Below are positions 44,312 to 53,446 of a stretch of 64,000 nucleotides of DNA, piece by piece. The DNA lies in contig JBFWSW010000005.1 of assembly GCA_050248155.1 (NCBI GenBank), positions 62,001-126,000 on the forward strand. Reading direction: 5' to 3'. This DNA is from VFMC01 sp050248155. Its GTDB lineage: Bacteria > Actinomycetota > Acidimicrobiia > Acidimicrobiales > Ilumatobacteraceae. Below the pieces are notes generated by a model. That model was not told where the DNA came from. It did no database searches and worked only from the letters and a program-made list of their open reading frames with translations. A program made the translations under genes and the position numbers. How positions within the stretch are numbered: position 1 is the stretch's first letter; each line of letters opens with the position of its first letter.

Positions 44312-45223
44312 TCAGCGCACCAGCGCGTCGAGCTCGGGCTTCACCTCGAGCAGGACGCGCAGGTGGAACTCGAGGCCGAGGCCCGGATGCGCGAGCCGGT
44401 TCACGCCGACGGAGAGGTCGCTGAAGCCGAGCTCGATCGCCTGCTCGACCTCGCGCTGCCACCCATTGCCCTTCTCACCGGGCGAGAGATAGACGCGGCC
44501 GTGGATCGGCAACGTCTCCGGGTCGCGGCCCATCTCTTCGCACAGCTCGCGCACCCGGCGCACACCGCTCTCGAGGTCGACCTCGTCGATGCCCGGCAGG
44601 AGCAACGGCATCCAGCCATCTGCCAGCCGCACCACTCGGCGCAACGCGGGGGTCGAGCCCTTGGTCCCCATCCAGATCGGGATCGGACGTGACGGCAGCG
44701 GGTTGATGCCGACGCGGTCGAGCACGTGGTGCGCGCCGCGATACGTGACGAGCGGCTGGGTCCACAAGGCACGCATCACCTCGATCTGCTCCTCGAGGAT
44801 CGCTGTGCGCGCGCCGAAGTCGACGCCGAGCGCCTCGTACTCGGCCCAGTTCCAGCCGACGCCCACGGCGAGCCGCAACCGACCGCCGCTCAGCAGCTCG
44901 ATCGTCGCCACCTGCTTCGCGACGGCTGCGGCCTGCCGCTGTGGCAGCACCAGCACGCTCGTCACGAACCCGAGATCGGTGGTCACCGCGGCGAGGTGGC
45001 CGAACAGGACGAGGATCTCCTCGAACGTGTGCTGATCGGTGTAGGGCGGGGTGCCGAACCCACCGAACTCGCCGCCCGCGAGTCGCTCGGCGGACGCGCC
45101 GAGCATGTGGTCGTACGCCATGAGGTGGGCGAAGCCTGCCGCCTCGAGGTCGACCGCGTACCGGCGCATCATCGCCGGATCGGTCCCACCGTCCGCCTGC
45201 GAGAAGATCGCGCCGACCCTCAT
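44312..45223 (-). CDS. LLM class flavin/F420-dependent oxidoreductase
   Basis: 303 aa luciferase-like TIM barrel: MRVGAIFSQADG, FAHLMAYDHMLGAS, LVLPQRQAAAVAKQVATIELLSGGRLRLAVGVGWN, WMGTKGSTPALRRVVRLADGWMPLL. These match the TIGR03619-type F420-dependent group. ATG 45223. Divergent from the alcohol dehydrogenase, sharing the 113-bp region with operator A. Confidence 0.88.
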   Translation of the reverse strand: MRVGAIFSQADGGTDPAMMRRYAVDLEAAGFAHLMAYDHMLGASAERLAGGEFGGFGTPPYTDQHTFEEILVLFGHLAAVTTDLGFVTSVLVLPQRQAAAVAKQVATIELLSGGRLRLAVGVGWNWAEYEALGVDFGARTAILEEQIEVMRALWTQPLVTYRGAHHVLDRVGINPLPSRPIPIWMGTKGSTPALRRVVRLADGWMPLLLPGIDEVDLESGVRRVRELCEEMGRDPETLPIHGRVYLSPGEKGNGWQREVEQAIELGFSDLSVGVNRLAHPGLGLEFHLRVLLEVKPELDALVR

Positions 45224-45258
45224 GACTCCCTCCCCACTCGCGACCGCAGTTCGTCGAG

Positions 45259-45286
45259 ATGTGCGCTGTGCACACGCGTGTGCGCT
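45259..45286. promoter_or_regulatory. Candidate operator A (LLM / alcohol dehydrogenase divergent promoter)
   Basis: Contains the perfect 12-bp palindrome CACACGCGTGTG (45271-45282) and the 9-mer GTGTGCGCT (45278-45286), which also occurs at 47321-47329 and, inverted, at 54519-54527. A second copy of GTGCGCTGTG begins at 45261. Possibly one regulator controls both divergent genes. Confidence 0.5.
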
Positions 45287-45336
45287 CACCGAACCCGAGT
45301 AACGTAGCCGCGTCCGACCAGCCCGAGGAGCCTCCA

Positions 45337-46392
45337 GTGCGCGCAGTCCGCTACCACGGCAACCGCGACGTCCGCGTCGACGAGATCCCCGAGCCGGAGG
45401 TGCTGCCGGGCTCGGTGAAGATCGCGCCCGAGTGGTGCGGCATCTGCGGGAGCGACCTGCACGAGTACCTGATCGGGCCCGAGACCATCCCCGCTCCCGG
45501 CAACCCGCACCCGATCACCGGTGAGGTCGTCCCGATCGTGCTCGGCCACGAGTTCGCCGGACGAGTGGTCGAGGTGGGCGATGGCGTCGACGACATCTCG
45601 GTCGGCGATCCCGTCGCGGTCGAGCCGATCATCCGTGACAACACGTGCCCGGCCTGCCGCGCCGGCGACTACAACCTGTGCCCACAGATCGGTTTCCACG
45701 GCATCAGCGGCGGTGGCGGCGGTCTGGCCGAGCTCACCGTCGTACCGCGCTACATGGTGCACCGTCTGCCCGACGCCATCCCCACCGACATCGGCGCGCT
45801 CATCGAGCCGCTCGCCGTCGGCTGGCACGCCGTGCGCAAGTCGGGGTTCCGCATCGGGGACACCGCCGTCGTCCTGGGCGCCGGCCCGATCGGCCTGGTC
45901 ACGATGCTCGCCCTGCGCGCCGGCGGAGCCGGTCTGGTGGCGATGGTCGAGCTCTCGGCAGCGCGCAAGGAGAAGGCGCTCGCGCTGGGGGCCGACGTCG
46001 TGCTCGACCCCACCACCGACAACGTCGCCGGCACGTTGAAGACGCTGACCGGCGGTGGTGTCGACGTCGCCTTCGATGCGTCGGGGCACAACGAGACGAT
46101 GGCCATGGCGATCGGCTGCATCCGTCCCAAGGGGACGATCGTCAACATCGCGCTGTGGGAGCACCCGGCGGAGATCGACATGTTCCAGTTCCTGTTCACC
46201 GAGGCGTTCCTCACGTCGAGCGTCGCCTACGCGAACGACCACACCGCGGTGATCGCTGCGCTCGCCTCGGGACGCATCGACGCGGCGCCGCTGATCAGCA
46301 AGCGCATCCCCCTCGAAGAGATCGTCGGCGGCGGCCTCGAGGAGCTCATCCACAACAAGGATCAGAACGTCAAGATCCTCGTCCACCCCTGA
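45337..46392 (+). CDS. Zn-dependent alcohol dehydrogenase (butanediol-dehydrogenase-like)
   Basis: 351 aa MDR family. Catalytic zinc site CGICGSDLHEY and GHEFAGRVVEVG; structural zinc lobe CPACRAGDYNLC, with Asp where the first Cys often sits; NAD site GAGPIGLVTMLALRAGG; glycine-rich FHGISGGGGGLAEL. Closest to (R,R)-butanediol/threonine-type dehydrogenases. GTG 45337. Substrate unknown. Confidence 0.9.
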   Translation: MRAVRYHGNRDVRVDEIPEPEVLPGSVKIAPEWCGICGSDLHEYLIGPETIPAPGNPHPITGEVVPIVLGHEFAGRVVEVGDGVDDISVGDPVAVEPIIRDNTCPACRAGDYNLCPQIGFHGISGGGGGLAELTVVPRYMVHRLPDAIPTDIGALIEPLAVGWHAVRKSGFRIGDTAVVLGAGPIGLVTMLALRAGGAGLVAMVELSAARKEKALALGADVVLDPTTDNVAGTLKTLTGGGVDVAFDASGHNETMAMAIGCIRPKGTIVNIALWEHPAEIDMFQFLFTEAFLTSSVAYANDHTAVIAALASGRIDAAPLISKRIPLEEIVGGGLEELIHNKDQNVKILVHP

Positions 46393-46395
46393 CTC

Positions 46396-46438
46396 GCGAT
46401 GAGAGATGAGTGGCGATCCGCCACTCATCTCTCATCGC
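46396..46438. terminator. Bidirectional terminator between converging genes
   Basis: Perfect 20-bp stem, starting GCGATGAGAGATGAGTGGCG, around a 3-nt ATC loop; placed between the alcohol dehydrogenase and the opposing SDR gene. Confidence 0.85.
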
Positions 46439-46455
46439 ACGGAGACAGCGGGGCG

Positions 46456-47226
46456 TCAGATGCCGGCGAGCGAGCCGGCGTCGACCTGCATCGCCGTCCC
46501 CGTCACGAACGAGGCTCTGTCGGACAGCAGCCACACGACCGCTTCGGCCACCTCCGACGGCTCGCCGAGCCGCTTGATCGCCTGCGGCGAGGCGAGCTCG
46601 GCCTGGCGTTCCGGTGGCAGGATCTCGATCATCGCCGTGCGGATGGCCGCGGGGCATACGGCGTTGACGCGGATGTTCCGGTCGGCGAACTCCACCGCGG
46701 CGGTCTTGGTGAGTCCGAGCACGGCGTGCTTGGACGCCGTGTAGGCGCCGAGCGCCGGCGCGCAGACGAGGCCGGCGAGCGACGAGGTGTTCACGATCGA
46801 GCCGCCGCCCTGCTCGACCATCACGGGGAGCTGCGCCTTCATGCCCAGCCACACGCCCTTGGTGTTGACCGCCATGATCTGGTCGAACTGCTCCTCGGTG
46901 GTCTCGAGCAGCGTGGCCTGCAGCTCGATGCCGGCGTTGTTGTGGGCGAAGTCGAGCGAGCCGAACGCCTCGACGGTCTCGATCACGAGACGTTGCTGGT
47001 CGGCCCAGCTGACGACGTCGCCGGGTGAGTAGACCGCCCGCCCACCGGCTTCGACGATCGACCGCACGGTCTCGGCACCGTCGGGTGCACGCGAGGGCAG
47101 GTCGGTCACGAGGACGGCGGCCCCTTCGCGGGCCAGCGCCTGCGCCGTCGCCCGCCCGATGCCACCGGCGGCGCCGGTCACCAGACCTGCCTTGCCGGCC
47201 ATCAGGCCGGCCGTCGATGTCGCCAT
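46456..47226 (-). CDS. Short-chain dehydrogenase/reductase
   Basis: 256 aa classical SDR. GLVTGAAGGIGRATAQALAREG, NNAGIELQ, NTSSLAGLVCAPALGAYTASKHAVLGL (Ser, Tyr, Lys triad), NAVCPAAIRTAM, and the DRASFVTGTAMQVDAGS end. ATG 47226. Divergent from the alpha/beta hydrolase, with operator B between. Confidence 0.93.
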   Translation of the reverse strand: MATSTAGLMAGKAGLVTGAAGGIGRATAQALAREGAAVLVTDLPSRAPDGAETVRSIVEAGGRAVYSPGDVVSWADQQRLVIETVEAFGSLDFAHNNAGIELQATLLETTEEQFDQIMAVNTKGVWLGMKAQLPVMVEQGGGSIVNTSSLAGLVCAPALGAYTASKHAVLGLTKTAAVEFADRNIRVNAVCPAAIRTAMIEILPPERQAELASPQAIKRLGEPSEVAEAVVWLLSDRASFVTGTAMQVDAGSLAGI

Positions 47227-47302
47227 CCGAACCCCTCTCGATCTGCCCCGGGCGCGCCCGTGCGGCCCGAACGCGTTTGCGGCGCTGTCGCGGGACGGCT
47301 AA

Positions 47303-47329
47303 TGTACACCTTGCGCGCAGGTGTGCGCT
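47303..47329. promoter_or_regulatory. Candidate operator B (SDR / hydrolase divergent promoter)
   Basis: Contains ACACCT-TGCGCGC-AGGTGT, a perfect inverted repeat with 6-bp arms, within TGTACACCTTGCGCGCAGG (from 47303), followed by the shared 9-mer GTGTGCGCT (47321-47329). It lies immediately after a plausible hydrolase promoter: TTGCGG (47277-47282), 17-bp spacer, TAATGT (47300-47305). The rest of 47227-47518 holds no gene I can support. Confidence 0.5.
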
Positions 47330-47518
47330 GAGTGAACACTTTGTGGGAGGAAGTGTCACCCGGCCACCCCGCTCGCGGGGGAAGTTCGGTCGCAGACCGT
47401 CGGATCGAGTGGGGATGGCGTTGGGGATCGCTGACGAGCTGAAGTTCTACTACTGCCAGCACAGCCGCTCGTCCGGGTGCTCGGCATCCCGGGACAACAC
47501 CTGGTTCTGAGGCAAACC

Positions 47519-48277
47519 ATGCAGTTCGACGAGCGTCACCTCGACATCAACGGCATCGACACGGCCGTGTTCACGGCCGGTGAGGGTGACGCGGTCGTGC
47601 TGTTCCACGGCGCCGGGACGGCCACCGGCTTCGACTGCCTGCTCCCGATCGCCGAGCACAACCAGCTCGTCGTCGCCCATCACCCCGGCTTCGGAGCATC
47701 GGGCGACTCGCCGTACACCAACGTCGCCGACCTCGCCCGCCACCAGCTCGACGTCCTCGACGCGCTCGGCATCGAGCGGTTCGCCCTCGTCGGCCACTCG
47801 ATGGGCGGCTGGACGGCTGTCACGTTGGCCTCGTTCTCGACGGCTCGCCTCACCAAGCTCGTCCTCGTCGCACCGGCCGGGCTCGACAGCGCCGCACATC
47901 CCATCACCGATCTCCTCGCCGTCCCAGCCGACGAGCTGCTCTCGTACCTCGCGGCGGACCTGTCCATCTTCGGCCCGATGGACGGCCCGCCGCCCCCGGA
48001 GTTCCTCGCCGCACGAGCCCGCGAGGCCGACACGTGGGCCACGATCTCGCGCAACGGGGTGTCCGACCCGAACCTCGGCCGCTGGCTGCACCGCATCGAT
48101 GTTCCCACCCTGCTCCTGTGGGGCGATGCCGATCGCATCGTGCCCGTCGGGCAGTCGACCGAGTGGTTGGCAGCGTTGCCGAACGCCACGATCACCACCT
48201 TCGCCGGCGCAGGACACCTGTTGTTCGACGAGCGCACCGACGCCGTCACCGCGGTCGCGGAGTTCGTGCGTGCCTGA
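47519..48277 (+). CDS. Alpha/beta hydrolase
   Basis: 252 aa. Nucleophile Ser in GHSMGGW, catalytic Asp in WGDADRIVP, His in GAGHLLFDE; VLFHGAGTATGFD gives the oxyanion hole. Resembles C-C bond hydrolases acting on meta-cleavage products or ordinary esterases. ATG 47519; an earlier start in the same frame at 47477 is less likely. Upstream promoter and operator B at 47277-47329. Confidence 0.85.
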   Translation: MQFDERHLDINGIDTAVFTAGEGDAVVLFHGAGTATGFDCLLPIAEHNQLVVAHHPGFGASGDSPYTNVADLARHQLDVLDALGIERFALVGHSMGGWTAVTLASFSTARLTKLVLVAPAGLDSAAHPITDLLAVPADELLSYLAADLSIFGPMDGPPPPEFLAARAREADTWATISRNGVSDPNLGRWLHRIDVPTLLLWGDADRIVPVGQSTEWLAALPNATITTFAGAGHLLFDERTDAVTAVAEFVRA

Positions 48278-48385
48278 CCGACTGACGAGCCGTCCGCCAG
48301 GTCGGCCCGCTCGTCACGACGACACCCAGCTATCCCAGCAATGCCAACCAACGCCAGTGTGAATCACCAATCAGGAGGGGGCGCT

Positions 48386-49843
48386 ATGCGAAACAAGCCA
48401 AGGACCGTCACACGACGGCTGACCAGATCGCTCGCCGTCGTCGCGGCGTTGTCGATCGTGGCCGCAGCATGCGGCGGCGACGACGATGACGACGGCGGGG
48501 CCGCGACCACCGCGGCAGAGAGCCCGGACACCACGGCCGCAGCGCCCGACACCACGGCCGGCGGCGAGTCGCCCGACACCACGGCCGGCGGCGAGTCGCC
48601 CGACACCACAGCGGGCGGCGAGTCGCCCGACACCACGGCCGGCGGCGGCGAGGGCTCGGGCATGATCCAGAAGCCCGGCGAGTGCGGGCTCGGCACCGGC
48701 GAGGAAGCGACGGGCGAGCCGATCAAGCTCGGCGGCCTGGCCACCAACATCCCCGGCGTCGACTTCACGTGGATCCCGAAGATGGCCGGCATCTACTTCG
48801 ACTGCGTGAACGCGAACGGCGGCATCAACGGCCGTCCCATCGAGTACTCGTACGAGGACGCCGCTCCCGATCCGGCCGCGCTCTCCGCGATCGCGACCAA
48901 GCTCGTCGAGGACGACAAGGTCCTGGCCATCGTCGGCAACACCGAACTGCTCGAGTGCGACGTCAACGGCGACTACTACGATCAGCACGGGTACCACCCG
49001 ATCATCGCCGGCGTCGCCCCGGGCTGCTTCACGAGCCCGCAGTGGTCGGCCGTCAACATGGGCCCGTACTACTCGAACCTCGGCGGCGCGCAGGCCGCCG
49101 TGCGGGCCGGCGCCACGGGCAAGATCGTCGTCGCCTCGCCCAACCAGCCGGGCATGGACTTCAACAACTCGAGCGTCATCGACTTCGCCGAGTCGCAGGG
49201 CATGGAAGGTGTCGGCATCCTCGAAGACGTGCCGATCGCCGACCCCGCCGGATTCGCCCAGCGTCTGGTGCAAGAAGCAGGTGAGGGCGCTGCGGTGGTG
49301 TTGAACTTCACCGGTCCGACCGTCACCCCGCTGCTGCAGGCGATCGACGATCAGGGCCTGATCGACTCGGTCATCTGGGCCAGCTCGACGCCGCCGAACG
49401 ACCCGAGCGTCGCCGAGGCGCTGAGCTCGGACTGGAACGGCAAGTTCCTCATCAACGCCGAGTTCAACGTGCTCGACTCGGGTCTGCCCGACAACGACCT
49501 GATGCTGAAGCTGCACGAGGACGCGAACGCCGACTTCCCGGTCTCGTCGTTCGCGCAGATGGGCTTCCTCATCGGCAAGGCCACGACGGAGGCGTTGCTC
49601 CACGTCGAGGGCGACTTCACCGTCGAGAGCGTCAACGAGGCGATCCTCAACCTGAAGGGCATCGAGAGCGACATGTGGTGCAAGCCGTGGTACTACACCA
49701 ACGGCTCGAGCGCCAACGTCTCGAACAACACGGACCGCACCGTGGCCCCGATGGACGGGAAGATGGTGCAGGTCGAGGACTGCTTCGACATCGCCGCCCT
49801 GCCGAGCAACCCGCTCGAGGAGATCCGTTCCAACGAGGGCTGA
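48386..49843 (+). CDS. ABC transporter substrate-binding protein (branched-chain amino acid type)
   Basis: 485 aa lipoprotein: signal peptide with lipobox VAAAC, an acidic run (GGDDDDDGG), then tandem SPDTTAGGE repeats as spacer, then a periplasmic-binding type 1 fold (IKLGGLATNIPGVDFTWIPKMAGIYFDCVNANGGINGRPIEYSYEDAAPDPAAL). It precedes livHMGF-like genes and would capture an amino acid or aromatic/organic acid. ATG 48386 after AGGAGGGGG. A terminator-like hairpin follows the stop. Confidence 0.92.
   Translation: MRNKPRTVTRRLTRSLAVVAALSIVAAACGGDDDDDGGAATTAAESPDTTAAAPDTTAGGESPDTTAGGESPDTTAGGESPDTTAGGGEGSGMIQKPGECGLGTGEEATGEPIKLGGLATNIPGVDFTWIPKMAGIYFDCVNANGGINGRPIEYSYEDAAPDPAALSAIATKLVEDDKVLAIVGNTELLECDVNGDYYDQHGYHPIIAGVAPGCFTSPQWSAVNMGPYYSNLGGAQAAVRAGATGKIVVASPNQPGMDFNNSSVIDFAESQGMEGVGILEDVPIADPAGFAQRLVQEAGEGAAVVLNFTGPTVTPLLQAIDDQGLIDSVIWASSTPPNDPSVAEALSSDWNGKFLINAEFNVLDSGLPDNDLMLKLHEDANADFPVSSFAQMGFLIGKATTEALLHVEGDFTVESVNEAILNLKGIESDMWCKPWYYTNGSSANVSNNTDRTVAPMDGKMVQVEDCFDIAALPSNPLEEIRSNEG
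48544..48651 (+). repeat. Tandem 27-nt repeats in the binding-protein linker
   Basis: Units 48544-48570, 48571-48597 and 48598-48624 plus a partial fourth, beginning GCCCGACACCACGG and encoding SPDTTAGGE. Nearly identical copies, probably maintained by slippage. Spacer between lipid anchor and binding domain. Confidence 0.85.
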
Positions 49844-49858
49844 CCTCGCCACGACGTC

Positions 49859-49894
49859 ATGGACGAGCCCTCCCCGTGGGGAGGGCTCGTCCAT
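49859..49894 (+). terminator. Hairpin between substrate-binding protein and permease genes
   Basis: About 16-bp stem beginning ATGGACGAGCCCTCCC with its complement around a tiny loop, 15 bp past the binding-protein stop. Partial termination would give excess binding protein relative to permease, as commonly seen in ABC importers. Confidence 0.75.
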
Positions 49895-49988
49895 CTCGAC
49901 ACACCAACGACACGGTGCAGACACACGGTTCAGACACGGTTCAGAAAGGACATGACGACGACCATGACCACGGAACGAAGGCGACTCG

Positions 49989-50861
49989 ATGCCTGACTTC
50001 GCACCGTACCTCGTCATCGGCCTCGCCCTCGGCGGCGTGTACGCCATGTCCGGCGTCGCGCTCGTGGTGCTCTTCCGCACCACCGGCGTGTTGAACCTCT
50101 CCTACGGTGCGGTCGGCGCGCTCGGCTCGCTGATCGCATGGACGCTCATCGATCACGACTGGAACCAGTGGCTGGCGTTCGCGGTCGCGATCCTCCTCGG
50201 CGGCGTGCTCACCTTGCTGTACGGCTGGTTCCTCGGTCCGCCGCTCGCCGATCGCGACCCGCTCGTGAAGGCGAGCGCCACCCTCGGGTTCGCCCTCGCG
50301 CTGCTCGGCATCATGCAGTGGCGATGGACCGCAGACGTGCGCCAGCTGCGCCTGCCGACGAGCGATTGGCGCTACACGTGGCGGTGGCTGCGCATCAGCT
50401 GGACGCAGGGCATCGCGATGGCGTTCCCGATCCTGGTGGTCATCGTGACGGTGATCTTCCTCAACCGCAGCAAGCTCGGCACCGCGATGCGTGCGCTCGC
50501 CGACCATCGCGAGAACACCGCCCTCCTCGGCGTGCCCGTGCGACGCGTGGAGGCCGCCGCGTGGTTCGGCTCCGGCCTGCTGTTCGGCTTCGCCGGACTG
50601 CTGCTGGCCGATCTCGTCTCGATGGAGATCGCCGCACTCACGTTCAGCCTGCCCATCGCGGCCCTCGCCGCGGCGCTCATCGGGCGGGTCGAGTCGTTGA
50701 CCGCCACGCTCGTGTCGGCATTCGTCATCGGGCTCGTCCAGTCCGAGCTCAACGCGTTCAAGAGCCTGGCCGAGTACCGCAACACCACCCCGTTCGTCTG
50801 CGCGATCATCGTGTTGCTCTGGTTCGGGTGGCGCCGACAAGTCGGGGGACGGATCGCCTGA
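49989..50861 (+). CDS. livH: Branched-chain amino acid ABC permease LivH-like
   Basis: 290 aa, about 8 transmembrane helices: YLVIGLALGGVYAMSGVALVVLFRTTGVLNLSYGAVGALG, the LivH signature, EAA-like loop TAMRALADHRENTALLGVPVRRVEAAAW. Pore half of a type I ABC importer (with LivM). Overlaps livM by 1 nt (tgATG). Confidence 0.95.
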   Translation: MPDFAPYLVIGLALGGVYAMSGVALVVLFRTTGVLNLSYGAVGALGSLIAWTLIDHDWNQWLAFAVAILLGGVLTLLYGWFLGPPLADRDPLVKASATLGFALALLGIMQWRWTADVRQLRLPTSDWRYTWRWLRISWTQGIAMAFPILVVIVTVIFLNRSKLGTAMRALADHRENTALLGVPVRRVEAAAWFGSGLLFGFAGLLLADLVSMEIAALTFSLPIAALAAALIGRVESLTATLVSAFVIGLVQSELNAFKSLAEYRNTTPFVCAIIVLLWFGWRRQVGGRIA

Positions 50862-51946
50862 TGGCAGCAGACATCTCGCTCAGCGCACCGGCACCCACCC
50901 GCGCCGACACGCGCCTCCCGTCCATCTGGACCGCCAACTCCGTCCAGCGCACGCTCACCATGCTCGTCGTGCTCGCGGCGATGCTCTTCCTCCTGCCGTC
51001 GATCCTCGGTGCGTTCTGGTTGCAGATCACGTTCCAGGCCGTCGTGTACTCGGCCGTCGCGCTCGGGCTCGGCCTCCTCGTCGGCCGAGCCGGCATGTTC
51101 TCCCTCTGCCAGGTGCCCCTCGTCGCCGCGGGTGCGTGGTTCTCGCTGCGGGTCGCTGCCATCTGGTCCGTGCCGTTCCCGCTGCTCCTCATCGTCGCCG
51201 GCATCCTCACCGGTCTGGTCGGCGCGTTCATCGGCATCCCGGCGATCCGCCTGAGCGGGCTCTACCTCGCGCTCATCACGCTGATGGCGGCGGGCGCGAT
51301 CACGTTGCTGCTGAAGGTCTACAAGTTCCCCAACGGCGGCAGCGGCTTCTGGGGCTTCGACAAGTCCGTGGCGTCGGGAGCAGTCGCGCTCGACCGGCCG
51401 TCGTGGGCCGACGGCGACACCGCCTACTACCGCTACGCCGTGATCGTCGTCGCTCTGCTCTTCCTCCTCGTCGCCTGGCACATCAAGGGCAAGCCCGGTC
51501 GAGCCTGGGCCTCGATCCGCCAGAGCCAGGTGACGGCCGTGGCCGCCGGCGTCGACACGACGCTGTACAAGCTCTGGGCCTTCGCCCTCTCGGCCTTCGT
51601 CACCGGGGTGGCGGGTGCGCTGCTCGCTGCCGGACCCGGCGGGGTGAGCGTCAACCAGTTCCCCGTCGAGCAGTCCATCGTGCTGCTGGCGGTGGTGCTG
51701 ATGGGCGGCGTCTACAACATCTGGGGCGCGGTCGTCGCAGGCTTCCTCCTCCGCGTCCTGCCCCAGCTGCTCGATCAGAAGCTCGGGCTGGCGCCCGAGA
51801 TCCTCACGATCCTGTTCGGCATCGGTGTGATGCAAGTGCTGCTCACCGCGCCGGGCGGCATCGTCAGCGACCTCACCAAGCTCGGGCGCAAGGTCGGCGG
51901 GCTGTTCTCGCGAAACGCACCGACGACCGAAGGGGCAGCGTCGTGA
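50861..51946 (+). CDS. livM: Branched-chain amino acid ABC permease LivM-like
   Basis: 361 aa: YSAVALGLGLLVGRAGMFSLCQVPLVAAGAW, PAIRLSGLYLALITLMAAGAI, EAA loop GRAWASIRQSQVTAVAAGVDTTLYKLWAF. N-terminal cytoplasmic extension of about 30 residues. Second pore half of the importer. ATG 50861, GTG of livG overlaps its end by 4 nt. Confidence 0.95.
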   Translation: MAADISLSAPAPTRADTRLPSIWTANSVQRTLTMLVVLAAMLFLLPSILGAFWLQITFQAVVYSAVALGLGLLVGRAGMFSLCQVPLVAAGAWFSLRVAAIWSVPFPLLLIVAGILTGLVGAFIGIPAIRLSGLYLALITLMAAGAITLLLKVYKFPNGGSGFWGFDKSVASGAVALDRPSWADGDTAYYRYAVIVVALLFLLVAWHIKGKPGRAWASIRQSQVTAVAAGVDTTLYKLWAFALSAFVTGVAGALLAAGPGGVSVNQFPVEQSIVLLAVVLMGGVYNIWGAVVAGFLLRVLPQLLDQKLGLAPEILTILFGIGVMQVLLTAPGGIVSDLTKLGRKVGGLFSRNAPTTEGAAS

Positions 51947-52662
51947 TCGAGATCCACGACCTGACGGTCCGCTTCGGTGGTGTCGTGCCGCTCGACCGGA
52001 TGAGCGTCACGATCGGCACCGGCACCAACGGCCTCATCGGCCCCAACGGCGCGGGCAAGACGACCTTCTTCAACGTCCTCAGCGGGTTCGTCCGCCCGGC
52101 CACGGGCACCGTCACCGCGTTCGGCACCGACCTCTTGGCGATGCCCGACTACAAGCGGGTCAGGTGGGGTCTCCGGCGCACCTTCCAGACCGAGCAGGCG
52201 ATCGCCAACCTCTCGGTGTACGAGAACGTCCTGCTCGTCCACGAGCACTCCGGCGCGCCCACCTCGTCACGGCGAACCGATGTGGTCGACGCGATCGAGT
52301 TCGTCGGGCTCGGCCACGCGATCCACCGAGCCGTCGACACCCTCGGCGCGGCCGAGCGGCGGCTGGTGGAGGTCGCCCGGGCCGTCGTCGGCTCGCCCAA
52401 GCTCATCCTGCTCGACGAACCGGCGGCGGGCCTGCCCGACGACGAGACGGCGGCCCTCGGCGAGGTCATCCGTCAGATCCCCCAACGCACGGGTGCCTCG
52501 GTCATCCTCGTCGACCACGACATGGGCCTCGTCGGCATCACCTGCGACCACCTCACCGTGCTCGACTTCGGCATCGTCATCGCCGACGGGCCCACCAAGG
52601 ACGTGCTGAACGACCCGAAGGTGATGCAGGCCTACCTCGGCACCGAGGAGGTCACCGCATGA
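51943..52662 (+). CDS. livG: Branched-chain amino acid ABC ATPase LivG-like
   Basis: 239 aa. Walker A GPNGAGKTTFFN, Q-loop ...RTFQTEQ, Walker B KLILLDEPAAG, H-loop VDHDMG. The signature loop, normally LSxGQ, reads TLGAAERRLVEVARA, lacking the usual Gly pair: odd, but the rest is intact. GTG overlaps livM; ATGA overlap with livF. Energises the importer. Confidence 0.92.
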   Translation: MIEIHDLTVRFGGVVPLDRMSVTIGTGTNGLIGPNGAGKTTFFNVLSGFVRPATGTVTAFGTDLLAMPDYKRVRWGLRRTFQTEQAIANLSVYENVLLVHEHSGAPTSSRRTDVVDAIEFVGLGHAIHRAVDTLGAAERRLVEVARAVVGSPKLILLDEPAAGLPDDETAALGEVIRQIPQRTGASVILVDHDMGLVGITCDHLTVLDFGIVIADGPTKDVLNDPKVMQAYLGTEEVTA

Positions 52663-53378
52663 GCGGCCAGACGCTGCGGGTCGTCGACCTCGAGGTGCCC
52701 CGCGGCGGCCGGCCCGTGCTGCACGGCGTCTCGCTCGAGGTGCCCCCCGGCGAGATCACCACGCTGCTCGGCCCGAACGGTGTGGGCAAGAGCACGCTCG
52801 TGCTCACGATCGGAGGGGTCCTCCGGTCCACGGCCGGTTCGGTGTCGCTCGGCGATCGCGACCTGTCGAAGCTCAAGCCCGAGCGGGTGCGCGCCGCCGG
52901 TGTCGCCGTCGTCCCCGAGGGTCGTCGCCTGCTCCCGAGCCTCACCGTCGCCGACAACCTGCGCGTGGCCACCTATGGCCTCCCTCGGGACGAGGCGGCC
53001 GGCGGCGTCGAATCCGCGCTCGATCTGTTCCCCGAGCTCCGGCGGCGGCTCGAGTCGACCGCGCGGTCGTTGTCGGGCGGCGAGCAGCAGATGGTGGTGC
53101 TCGCCCAGGCGATGGCATCACGACCACAGGTGCTGGTCGTCGACGAGCTGTCGCTCGGCCTCGCGCCGGTGATCGTCAAGCGGCTGATGCCCGTGCTCGA
53201 GGGCATCGCCGCGAGCGGTGTCGCCGTGCTCCTCATCGAGCAGTTCGCCCACGTCGCGCTGGCGCTGGCCAAGGGCGCCTACGTGCTCGAGGGTGGCCGG
53301 ATCCAGTACGCCGGCACCGCCGAGGAGCTGCAGCACGACCCCGATCTCCTGAAGAAGACGTACCTGTTGGGGGCTTGA
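52659..53378 (+). CDS. livF: Branched-chain amino acid ABC ATPase LivF-like
   Basis: 239 aa. Walker A GPNGVGKSTLVL, signature SLSGGEQQMVVLAQAMA, Walker B VLVVDELSLGLAP, H-loop LLIEQFAHV, plus LivF-specific VAVVPEGRRLLPSLTVADNL. The signature is normal here, unlike in livG, so the heterodimer keeps at least one canonical site. Confidence 0.95.
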   Translation: MSGQTLRVVDLEVPRGGRPVLHGVSLEVPPGEITTLLGPNGVGKSTLVLTIGGVLRSTAGSVSLGDRDLSKLKPERVRAAGVAVVPEGRRLLPSLTVADNLRVATYGLPRDEAAGGVESALDLFPELRRRLESTARSLSGGEQQMVVLAQAMASRPQVLVVDELSLGLAPVIVKRLMPVLEGIAASGVAVLLIEQFAHVALALAKGAYVLEGGRIQYAGTAEELQHDPDLLKKTYLLGA

Positions 53379-53446
53379 CCTGACCACGAGTCTCGACGTC
53401 CACTGAACCTCACGATCCACACACAACCACCACCACGGGGGTAGCA

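Noticed and set aside
46396..46438. Perfect 20-bp inverted repeat considered as an insertion-sequence end or MITE
   Set aside because: It lies between convergent genes with no target duplication or transposase; terminator is simpler.
48544..48651. Short tandem repeats considered as a CRISPR array
   Set aside because: Direct repeats without spacers, in frame in a lipoprotein linker; no cas genes.
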